DNA of 8,122 nt from contig JAJRPT010000077.1 in the NCBI GenBank assembly GCA_024280675.1, forward strand, positions 1 to 8,122. Direction: 5' to 3'. This DNA comes from Bacteroidota bacterium (lineage in GTDB: Bacteria > Bacteroidota > Ignavibacteria > Kapaibacteriales > UBA2268). The notes under the pieces are model-generated. The model was not told the DNA's origin. It saw only the letters and a list, made by a program, of their open reading frames with translations, and made no database searches. Shown here in pieces: positions 1 through 7,700 of this stretch; within the stretch, counting starts at the first letter, position 1; every line of letters begins with the position of its first letter. The position numbers were made by a program, and so were the translations under genes.

Positions 1-1079
1 ATTGCTTCTTTAAAATCTGAATCAATATTAATTTCCTGTGAATTATAAACCGTGGATTTTGGCAAATATTCACTCAGCAATTTCATCAGAAAATCATTTC
101 TTGCCCCACCACCAGAGACATAAACGATTGCGTTCCCGCCTAGGAATAATTGAATATTTTCCGAAATTGAATAGGCTGTGAAGTGGGTGAGTGTCGTAAG
201 CAAATCAATATCACTTACATTAAATAATTTTTGATTATCTAAAATATTATTAAAATAATCATGCCCATAATATTCTCTTCCAGTTGATTTAGGTGGTTTC
301 CGGCTAATAAATTTATCTTTTTTCAAATGATTAAATAAATCTTGATTCAAAGCCCCAGAGCTTGCGACCGCTCCGCCCTTGTCAAGGCCCGTGTCAAAAT
401 ATTTAAGACATGCCATGTCAATCAAAGCATTGCCCACTCCCGAATCAAAGGCAATCACATCGCCTTCACAGCCGTCAGCTTTACAAAAAGTGAGGTTCGA
501 CATCCCGCCAATATTGAGTGCAATTCTGCTTTCTTTGTCACCAGCGATAAAATTATAATCAAAGATTGGAACAAGTGGCGCACCCTGTCCACCAAGAGCC
601 AAATCCCCATCTCTGAATGCCGAAACAACAGGCAAAGCAATCATCTTAGAAAGAGCAGAGCCTGAGACAAGCTGAAGTGTCGAAGCTATTGACTTGCCAA
701 AAATATTTCTTCCATCTGGTTCATGCCACACTGTCTGGCCGTGGATTGCCACAGCATCAATGTCTTTTTTTATTATATTATTATCTTTTATGAGCTTGTT
801 AATTGCTTCTGAATAAATCTGAGATATTGCAAAATTCAAAGCAGACACCTCGCCGAAATCCGTTCCATTTTCCAGCTTAGACAAAATATATTCTGTATAA
901 TTATTGGGCAGAGGATATTCTCCTTTTGCCAATAATTTGAATTTATGCTTGCCAGCAGAACCAATCCAAAATTTAGCTAAAGCCAAGTCAATCCCGTCAA
1001 GCGAAGTGCCGGTCATCAGCCCCAACACATTCCTTGGGCGACTCATCCATTGCCTAGTATTTAAAAAAGTATTATTCAT
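1..1079 (-). CDS. anmK: Anhydro-N-acetylmuramic acid kinase AnmK, C-terminus cut by window edge
   Basis: In this family the enzyme uses ATP to cleave the 1,6-anhydro ring and phosphorylate anhydro-MurNAc to MurNAc-6-phosphate in the cytoplasm, returning cell-wall turnover products to metabolism. Translating the minus strand from ATG at 1079 gives 359 residues with no stop before the edge. Visible motifs in order: GLMTGTSLDGID (residues 20-31, nucleotide-binding start of the sugar-kinase fold), HGQTVWH (113-119), FRDGDLALGGQGAPLVP (155-171), NIGGMSNLT (189-197), FDSGVGNALID (211-221), DKGG (233-236), GREYYG (267-272), THFTAYSI (298-305) and SGGGARND (322-329). Family members are about 360-390 residues, so only a short tail is missing. 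The ATG at 1079 has no clear Shine-Dalgarno. An in-frame ATG at 1046 would start closer to the first motif and is a possible alternative. Slightly odd: the usual DTGPGN motif reads DSGVGN here. The family call is firm; the function is inferred from it. Confidence 0.95.
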   Translation of the reverse strand, partial: MNNTFLNTRQWMSRPRNVLGLMTGTSLDGIDLALAKFWIGSAGKHKFKLLAKGEYPLPNNYTEYILSKLENGTDFGEVSALNFAISQIYSEAINKLIKDNNIIKKDIDAVAIHGQTVWHEPDGRNIFGKSIASTLQLVSGSALSKMIALPVVSAFRDGDLALGGQGAPLVPIFDYNFIAGDKESRIALNIGGMSNLTFCKADGCEGDVIAFDSGVGNALIDMACLKYFDTGLDKGGAVASSGALNQDLFNHLKKDKFISRKPPKSTGREYYGHDYFNNILDNQKLFNVSDIDLLTTLTHFTAYSISENIQLFLGGNAIVYVSGGGARNDFLMKLLSEYLPKSTVYNSQEINIDSDFKEA

Positions 1080-1105
1080 TAAGATTCAATTTAACAATTT
1101 TTATT

Positions 1106-1113
1106 TATCTTTG
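1106..1113 (+). promoter_or_regulatory. Candidate Bacteroidota-type -7 promoter element for the small ORF
   Basis: TATCTTTG matches the TAnnTTTG -7 consensus known for Bacteroidota primary sigma promoters. It lies in the 68-bp gap between the divergent starts of anmK and the small ORF at 1148, and would give a leader of roughly 28 nt. I find no clear TTG-type -33 element at the expected distance upstream, so this is a motif match only. Chance matches are easy in AT-rich DNA. Confidence 0.35.
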
Positions 1114-1133
1114 TTACTTCTCTAACTAGATTC

Positions 1134-1140
1134 AAAGGAA
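1134..1140 (+). promoter_or_regulatory. Ribosome binding site of the small secreted ORF
   Basis: AAAGGAA ends seven bases before the ATG at 1148 and contains AGGA, a partial anti-16S match at suitable spacing. It is the clearest Shine-Dalgarno among the gene starts in this window. It supports 1148 as a real start, or one that was real before the gene decayed. Confidence 0.5.
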
Positions 1141-1147
1141 ATATAAA

Positions 1148-1456
1148 ATGCGAATATTTGTAATTATTTTGAGTATATGTTTTTCATTTCCAGCAAAGTC
1201 ACAGGTCATTAATTTCAGCTGTGAGGAAATGCCCGAGGGTACAATCTGGTGCGACGATTTCGAGGATGGGATACCATTGAATGAAAAATATTTCGAGTCT
1301 GGTGACGATGATGGAGATTTTATTGTCATGGACCCAGCAAGCGGAGTGTCTGCCGATGCCAATCTAAGTTCGCTGGAATTGGATACAAGTGGACTAAGTT
1401 TTGGGACATATATTTTACTAATCAATAACCAATCATTTGTAATCAGCCGCTATTAA
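1148..1456 (+). pseudogene. Small secreted ORF, probable internally deleted remnant of a T9SS cargo gene
   Basis: The ORF encodes 102 residues. Residues 1-19 look like a Sec signal peptide: Arg at position 2, a hydrophobic core, then AKSQ. Residues about 25-62 hold CEEMPEGTIWCDDFEDG followed by EKYFESGDDDGDFIVMD, which resembles the start of the first extracellular domain of much larger secreted proteins. The last 25 residues, LDTSGLSFGTYILLI then NNQSFVISRY, look like the final strands of a type IX secretion sorting domain. They align with the end of the large secreted protein in this window (FDTESLQSGVYLVKI). A normal sorting domain is about 70-90 residues and follows hundreds of residues of cargo, and most of both are missing. 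The simplest reading is an in-frame deletion joining the two ends around residues 60-75. A genuine short secreted protein cannot be excluded. It is divergent from anmK and convergent with the E1 gene. I know no function for it. Confidence 0.55.
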
Positions 1457-1474
1457 AATATTATTATTTTAATA
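1451..1474. terminator. AT-only hairpin shared by two convergent gene ends
   Basis: TATTAAAATA (1451-1460), a 4-nt loop, then TATTTTAATA (1465-1474) form a perfect 10-bp inverted repeat. It overlaps the stop codon of the small plus-strand ORF (1454-1456) and that of the minus-strand E1 gene (1469-1471). The position suits a bidirectional terminator, and the structure is symmetric in both strands. With no G-C pair and no long T-tract, intrinsic termination would be weak, so the terminator role is inferred. Confidence 0.4.
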
Positions 1475-3463
1475 ATGATACAATTCTAAAAGCTCTTGCT
1501 CAAATCTTTTCTTTGGCAGAAAATCATTTTCGAGATTCTTCGCAAAGGGGACTGGTGTCTGAAGAGACCCCACAAGAAAAATGGGCGCGTCCAAGTGTTC
1601 AAACAGTTTTTTGGAAATCATTGCCGAAATATCAGACCCAATCCCACCCAAAAGAGTATCTTCGTGCATTATTATCACTTTCCCAGTCTTTCTAATCGAA
1701 GTCGATATTTGCTCAAAATCAAGTGGTACAAGCGTTCTCAAATCAATCAGATCAGCACTTATTCCTGTGTGTTTATCCAGCACATCAATCGCCCAATGTA
1801 CCCCGGCTCCGTAAGTAACAATAGTCATATCAGCCCCAGTTCTGACAAGCTTTGCCTTGCCAATTTCCACAGTATAATACCCTTGCGGTACATTTCCTGA
1901 GATACTCCGGTAGAGAGCCTTATGTTCAAAAAACATAATGGGGTTGGGGTCTTCAAAAGATGCAAGCAGCAATCCCTTAGCATCTTGCGGTGTGGATGGG
2001 TAGACTATTTTCAGCCCTGGTGTATTAAAGAACCAAGCCTCGTTTGATTGGGAATGAAAGGGTCCAGCCCCCAGCCCAGCACCGGTTGGCATCCGAACTA
2101 CAATACCGGCTGGGTGTTCCCAGCGGTAATGAATCTTGGCTATATTATTTACAATGGCAGTAAAGCCAGAGCTCACAAAATCGGCAAACTGCATTTCTAC
2201 CATAGCCTTGTAATTTTTTATTGTCAGTCCCAGTGCCGCACTCAAAATAACCGATTCACAAATAGGAGTATTGCGAATTCTTTCCTTTCCATATTTTTCT
2301 AAAAAACCATCCGTCACCTTGAACACTCCACCGTACTCGGCAATATCTTGCCCCATCAGAATTAATTTACTATGCTTTTTCATAGCTTCATCAAGTCCAT
2401 CTGAGATGGCATCGACAAAACGCATTTTCCTAACCTTACCTTTTGCCTTTGTTATTTTCTGGACAAATGGAGCGAACACGTCTTGTTCTTCTTGTTTCGG
2501 ATTGGACTGGACTTCTGGCAAATCAAAAACAGCTTCCACTTCGTTTTCAATTTTTTCTTTCATTTCAGATTTAATATTCTCTAACTCTTCCTCAGAGAAA
2601 ACCTTTTCCGAAATCAAGAACAATTCATAATTTTCGATTGGGTCAAAGCTAGCCCAATGCTCAAAAAGTTCTTTTGGGACGTATTTAGTTCCAGACGATT
2701 CTTCATGCCCCCTCATTCTAAAAGTCCTACATTCCAATATTAGTGGCTTTGAATCTTTTCGCATTCTCTTTGCAATTTCCCTCACAGCCGAATAGACTTC
2801 CAACACATTATTACCATCGATTGAGCGTGCTTGGATTCCATAAGCTGGTCCTTTTACCTTAAAGCTATCAAAATTGAATTGTTCAGAATTTGGCGTAGAA
2901 AGTCCATATCCATTATGTTCGATGACAAAAATTACTGGCAAATCCCAAACCGATGCCACATTAATTGCTTCGTGGAAATCTCCCTCGCTCGTCGCCCCAT
3001 CGCCTGTGAAGACAGCCGTTATTTTCCCAGAGCCAGAGAGTTTCTCGGCCAAGGCAATCCCGCACGCCACACCCATCTGCGGGCCAAGATGCGAAATCAT
3101 GCCCACAATGTGCTGTTCTTTCGAACCAAAATGAAAAGACCTATCTCGTCCTTTTGTAAACCCAGCATCTTTGCCTTGCCATTGTGCAAAGAGCTTTCCA
3201 AGAGGAATGTCACGGACGGTAAACACACCAAGATTGCGGTGCATTGGAAGAATATAATCTTGTGGGTCAAGGGCTGAGCTTAGCCCAACCGGAATTGCTT
3301 CTTGCCCAATGCCTGAGAACCATTTTGATATTCGGTTCTGAGGCAAAAGCAACAACATCTTTTCCTCAATCAACCTAGGGTAAAGTAGTCTTTTGTAAAG
3401 TTCCTTCAGTTTTCCAGAGGAGAAATCTTTTGAATTAAATTTAATATTATTATTTCTGTACAT
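1469..3463 (-). CDS. 2-oxoacid dehydrogenase E1, alpha and beta subunits fused (branched-chain/2-oxoisovalerate type)
   Basis: This is the thiamine-diphosphate-dependent E1 that decarboxylates a 2-oxoacid and passes the acyl group to the lipoyl arm of E2. The preferred start, ATG at 3463, gives 664 residues. A longer reading from TTG at 3502 adds 13 basic residues that look like leader. The alpha half (about 10-310) has WFSGIGQEAIPVG, the loop with GRDRSFHFG, and the ThDP motif GDG (154-156) with Asn184 and Tyr186 at the expected 29-residue spacing. HNGYGLSTP resembles the branched-chain NNGYAISTP more than the pyruvate NNRYGMGT. The second loop, RMRGHEESSGTKYVP, is present. A Glu-rich linker (about 290-325) leads to the beta half (about 345-664), with GQDIAEYGGVFKVT, NTPICES (cofactor Glu403), HSQSNEAWF (His470) and DLRTLVPLD. 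Single-chain E1s of this kind are common in Bacteroidota. Substrate choice (branched-chain versus pyruvate) is not settled by sequence. No E2 or E3 gene is adjacent. Divergent from pdxB. Confidence 0.94.
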   Translation of the reverse strand: MYRNNNIKFNSKDFSSGKLKELYKRLLYPRLIEEKMLLLLPQNRISKWFSGIGQEAIPVGLSSALDPQDYILPMHRNLGVFTVRDIPLGKLFAQWQGKDAGFTKGRDRSFHFGSKEQHIVGMISHLGPQMGVACGIALAEKLSGSGKITAVFTGDGATSEGDFHEAINVASVWDLPVIFVIEHNGYGLSTPNSEQFNFDSFKVKGPAYGIQARSIDGNNVLEVYSAVREIAKRMRKDSKPLILECRTFRMRGHEESSGTKYVPKELFEHWASFDPIENYELFLISEKVFSEEELENIKSEMKEKIENEVEAVFDLPEVQSNPKQEEQDVFAPFVQKITKAKGKVRKMRFVDAISDGLDEAMKKHSKLILMGQDIAEYGGVFKVTDGFLEKYGKERIRNTPICESVILSAALGLTIKNYKAMVEMQFADFVSSGFTAIVNNIAKIHYRWEHPAGIVVRMPTGAGLGAGPFHSQSNEAWFFNTPGLKIVYPSTPQDAKGLLLASFEDPNPIMFFEHKALYRSISGNVPQGYYTVEIGKAKLVRTGADMTIVTYGAGVHWAIDVLDKHTGISADLIDLRTLVPLDFEQISTSIRKTGKVIIMHEDTLLGGIGSDISAMISKKLFEHLDAPIFLVGSLQTPVPFAKNLENDFLPKKRFEQELLELYHY

Positions 3464-3525
3464 TTTTTTTGAGATAATTATTTTCTTAGTTTGAGCCGTC
3501 AAGGGTGCAATTTAATTGATTTGAG
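3464..3525. promoter_or_regulatory. Divergent intergenic region between E1 and pdxB
   Basis: These 62 bp must hold the promoters of both genes if E1 begins at the ATG (3463) and pdxB at 3526. The E1 ATG is preceded by seven A residues, an A-rich leader of the kind seen in Bacteroidota, with no Shine-Dalgarno. On the pdxB side there is a short palindrome, CAATT-T-AATTG (3508-3518), just upstream of the start. It could be an operator half or a chance AT palindrome. I found no full TAnnTTTG element on either strand. Confidence 0.35.
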
Positions 3526-4611
3526 ATGCAAGAAAAAGAATTGAACAGAAAAGAAATAATATTTATTGACCGCAACATTCCCATGCTTGCAGAATTCTTG
3601 GAAAATGAGGGTGAGATCATTATTTTCCATCGCGATGAACTAGACAATAATTTACTGAAAGAAAAACAAGCCACAGCACTTTTTTCTCGTTCAACAATCA
3701 AAGTAAGCAAAAAATTATTGTCCAACACCGGTGTTAAATATTACGCAAGTGCCACATCGGGCGAAGATCACCTGGACAAGAGTTATTTGCAATCCCAGGG
3801 CATTCATCATTTCACAGCCCTTGGCTCCAACGCAAATTCTGTAGCAGAGTATGTACTTTATTCAATTCTGCATTGGTCAGCCACCAGAAATATTGCAATA
3901 AAGGACAGGGTCATTGGCATAATCGGCTATGGTGCAATCGGAGGGATAGTCGCAAAGTATTGCCATGCTTTGGGACTAAGAGTGATAGTAAACGACACTC
4001 CATTGCTTAATAGTGGCTACAATTTCCCAGACTTTACTCAAGGCATGGAGCTAAACGATTTAATCGAAAACTCTGAGATAATCACAAACCATGTCCCATT
4101 AATTAATCACGGGAAATACAAGACTAAGGGACTTTTATCAGAAAATATTTCTTACAGCAGAAAGTGCAAATTATTTATTCACAGCTCACGTGGGTCTGTT
4201 GTTTGTGCGGATTCACTGCTTCGCTACAAAAATAAATACAGCTTTGACACTGTGACCGATGTCTGGGAGGACGAGCCAAGTTTTAATTCAGAGCTAGCAA
4301 AATCGTCACTTATATCGACTCCACACGTGGCTGGGCATTCTTTCAATGGCAAGATAAATGGAGCGATTGCCGTGGCAAATGATTTTCTCAAATATCTTGG
4401 GAATAATAAAGAGGAAATAAAGACAAATCTTCCCGAAAGAATTTTAATTGCCAACTCTGAAAATCTTTATGATTTACTGGGCAGGAATCGAAAAATATTA
4501 GCCGATGATTTTCATCTGAAGAATGCCTGTGATTTTTCAGAAGATGACAAGAAACTATTTTTCAAAGAATACCGAAGTAGTTACCCCCAAAGATTCGAGA
4601 GCATAAAATAA
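3526..4611 (+). CDS. pdxB: 4-phosphoerythronate dehydrogenase PdxB (vitamin B6 biosynthesis)
   Basis: PdxB oxidises 4-phospho-D-erythronate to 2-oxo-3-hydroxy-4-phosphobutanoate, the second step of the DXP-dependent pyridoxal phosphate route, in the cytoplasm. The 361 residues match the family in length (E. coli about 378) and order. The N-terminal half has IDRNIPML, ALFSRSTIKVSKKLL and YASATSGEDHLDKSYL. The NAD-binding Rossmann motif is GYGAIG (134-139), then a further Asp (157) at the end of beta-2. The catalytic triad of the D-2-hydroxyacid dehydrogenase superfamily is Arg222 (SSRGSVV), Glu250 (VWEDEP) and His267 (STPHVAG), with spacing almost identical to the E. coli Arg208/Glu237/His254. 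GHSFNGKINGA and a C-terminal tail of about 70 residues (DUF3410-like dimerisation region) separate PdxB from 3-phosphoglycerate dehydrogenase. The ATG at 3526 is the only start that keeps the first strand. Its Shine-Dalgarno is weak. No other B6 gene is visible. Confidence 0.93.
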   Translation: MQEKELNRKEIIFIDRNIPMLAEFLENEGEIIIFHRDELDNNLLKEKQATALFSRSTIKVSKKLLSNTGVKYYASATSGEDHLDKSYLQSQGIHHFTALGSNANSVAEYVLYSILHWSATRNIAIKDRVIGIIGYGAIGGIVAKYCHALGLRVIVNDTPLLNSGYNFPDFTQGMELNDLIENSEIITNHVPLINHGKYKTKGLLSENISYSRKCKLFIHSSRGSVVCADSLLRYKNKYSFDTVTDVWEDEPSFNSELAKSSLISTPHVAGHSFNGKINGAIAVANDFLKYLGNNKEEIKTNLPERILIANSENLYDLLGRNRKILADDFHLKNACDFSEDDKKLFFKEYRSSYPQRFESIK

Positions 4612-4619
4612 ACATCACC

Positions 4620-4679
4620 GATGGAGGGTAGCCAACTATATGCCCACTACAGCAAGTTACACTACCCTTTGAACCCATC
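4620..4679. terminator. Bipartite inverted repeat in the pdxB / secreted-protein convergent gap
   Basis: The 89-bp gap between two convergent stop codons holds GATGG (4620-4624) with CCATC (4675-4679), and inside it GGGTAG (4626-4631) with CTACCC (4662-4667). The arms are separated by a one-base bulge on one side and seven bases on the other, around a 30-base loop. It is more GC-rich than the flanks. A terminator or other RNA structure is possible, but there is no T-tract and the loop is large, so this is weak. Confidence 0.25.
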
Positions 4680-4700
4680 TAGTGACATTATGGAGGAGTA

Positions 4701-7700
4701 TCAATTTATGATAACTGCTTTTACTGACTTCGACTCACCGCCTATAGTGATTTTAACTAAATATACACCACTTTGAAGCGACTCTGTATCAAATAATATT
4801 TTATTATCAATTATTTCTGTATCAAACTCTTTTACAATTTCCCCTATTTCATTCAATATTTCAATCTTGGCCCTGGCTTCACTGCTTGCAAAAGAATTTA
4901 ATTCTATTACTATATTTCCACTTGAGGGAAGCGGGTAGAGACTGATTTTATCACCCACTCCTACATTATCGGTTCTATTGGATAAATCTTTAGACACTTT
5001 CGCATAAAACACACCGTCATTTTCATATTTAAGCACATTGTCTAATTTTTTTGATCCTGCAATATCTTTTAACTCGTCTATTTTCAGTTTAGTTTCTGTA
5101 CTTGTTTCATGGTTATAATACCTCAGTGTCAGCCTTTGGGCAAATGAGGCACCATCTTTTACACCAGTCATTGGGTTATCGCCCCAGATTGTAATTGCCG
5201 CTTGATTATCCTCAAAACGTCCAAGGCCAAATACTTCATCATCTTCCCCCATACTTGCAACCTGGAAATTATCAAGCAAGAGGTCATCTGAATGAATTAT
5301 TAGCACAGCAGATGAACCCGTCCTGTCATACTCAAGTTGATAATAATCATCAATCTCTTCTTCTTGAGCCGAACTGCCTGGCTTGTCTTGCATTGCTTGA
5401 GCAGCACTTGTCACAGTGCTTGGATAAATGAGGCTTGAGCTATGGCTCACAATCATTTTATACCCTTGCCCAGGATAGAGTGAATCAATCTGGTTTATCC
5501 CATAAGCTGGAAAATAAACCTCACCCGCAGAGTTCTTACACAATATCAGATTTGAACCAAGAGAGACCAATGCCGTATCAATATCGTCGGCAGTTTTTCC
5601 AAGATATGGCAGAATATATACCGAATCAGCTTTTAAGCTAAGCGTATAATCGCTTGCTCTAATCTCAGCCCCAGTGATTTCGAGAGTATCAGACTCACTC
5701 ATATAGACTTGATACCCCAAGAGAACACTCCAGCGACTCAATGTGTAAATATCTTCGGATGGGTAATAAGCATTTCCCTTATCGTCTTTCATATATGACA
5801 GATTTTCGGAAATATCGGAGACAATATTGCTCATAGTTGAGTCTGCTTGCAATAGATTTGAAGAAATCATTGCCCATTTTTCGCCCTCAAGACCAATTAG
5901 CAGTGTCTTGTGTGTAAGCAACGAGCTGAGTACCGTTACAGATTCAGAAATATAATAGGATTGACCACTTCCGTATTTGACCGTAGCCCTATGTTCGCTT
6001 CCAGCACTTGCGTCCCAGACCTTGAAAGAATATTCTTCGTTGGAAACAAATCCATCTTTTTGCGAAGTTAAATTATTATCGCCCCAGACTGTTATCCCCA
6101 AATTACTTCCATTCCAAGTCCCATAGCCAGCACATTTTTCCTCATTGCCACCTGTAAAAAACACACCAACCGCATCACCATTGGCAATATTTGAGGATCC
6201 GATTTTTGGTGAGATAGAAGTGGGTATGATTATGATTGCAGAATTACCAGTCTGAGAAACAAAATCCCAAGTCTTAGGAACATCAAAATCTCCACCAGTT
6301 ACAGAGAAGAAAGCATCGCTCGTGTCAGTAGTTTCACCATTATCAACATCAGATACTCTAATCTGGTATTCCACAGAATAATTGCTAGGCACAAGCCACT
6401 GATGCCATCCAGAGGAAGCATTCACAGAACTAGCAATAGTATTCCACATTGCTCCACCATCTGAGCTATATTCAATTTTTATATTATCAGAGTTTGCCGA
6501 CAGCCAAGTAATTGTAGCCGAACTTCCTCCGGCAATATTTTCACCACCATTGGGGTACACAATAGCCAGTCCTTCTGATTTAATTTCAAAAGGACTTGAG
6601 CTTTTGTCAGTCGAGTTTATATTGTCCAAATCGGTCACCCTCACCAAATTATTAGTTCCCGGATACTCTGGCACACGCCAATCATATGAAGTGAGCGAAG
6701 CACTATGTTTAGACATTTCAGTAATCCAAGAAGTGCCACCATTTGTTGAATATTCAATTTTCACATCTGTTATATCAACTGTTTCAAAAGTAATTTGACG
6801 CATGGAGCCGAACATCCAAGATTCCCCACCAATGGGCGAGCTAAGATATAGCCCAGTGAGTGTAAATGCTGAATCACTTTGGTCTTTGAACGTTGTATTT
6901 TCTGGGTCAAATATTTTGATTAAATAATCTTCTGAAGGAAGACTAGGAAGACTCCAAGAATAAAAACCAGAGGCTACTGGCCAATTACTCACTATTTCAT
7001 TCCAAGAATTTCCATTATCTTCGGAATAAAAAATATTTATTTCCTGGATTAAGTTTGAATTCCAAGTAATATTCTCAGAAGAGCTAATCAAAAAGGACTC
7101 CCCACCCAGAGGAGAAGTAAGTTGCAATGCCCGAATGGCGAATGGATAGTCTGACAAATCTTCAATCCCTGGCTTGTCTGCATCAGAAATACGGACAAGG
7201 ACACCAGAGGAAGGTATGTCGCCCACATTCCAAGGGTAAGAACTTGCAGCAGGTGTTGAGGCGACTATTGTGTGCCAAGAGCTTCCGCCGTCGGTCGAGT
7301 ATTCAATTTTTATATTCGTTGCATCATCTGCCCTCCAAACTATGGAGTGAGTCTCACCCTGATTATACAATTCCCCACCATTTGGAGAATACAATTCAAC
7401 CGTTTCACTAGTAATTGTAAAGGAGCCAGATTCATCAAAGACTGTAATATTGTCAGTGTCATAGATTTTTATTTTAGCATTAGATGACAAATTATTTGGT
7501 ACTATCCAGGAATAACTCTTATCACTTGCTGGGATATTATTAATTATATCAGCCCAAGAAATACCGCCATTTTCAGAATACTGAATAGCAACTGTGCTCA
7601 CAAAATTATATGTCCAAGAGATTTCAAATGAGCTTCCAACCTGAGCGTAAGACGAAGCCTCGGGGCTAGTGATTGTAATTCCAGCTTGAAGCACCGAGAT

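Noticed and set aside
342..665. Plus-strand frame of 107 codons across the anmK region
   Set aside because: It lies opposite a minus-strand frame with all AnmK motifs in order and has no family features of its own.
1132..1425. Minus-strand frame opposite the small secreted ORF
   Set aside because: Ser/Pro-rich shadow translation with no plausible start signal; the plus strand has a signal peptide, ribosome binding site and recognisable sorting-domain end.
3526..4611. 3-phosphoglycerate dehydrogenase or a generic D-2-hydroxyacid dehydrogenase
   Set aside because: The N-terminal SRSTIKV / ATSGEDHLD pattern, the HSFNGK string after the catalytic His and the DUF3410-like tail are PdxB features. 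There is no ACT domain.
4620..4700. A tRNA gene in the pdxB / secreted-protein gap
   Set aside because: No acceptor stem, T-loop GTTCRA or anticodon arm can be laid out in these bases.
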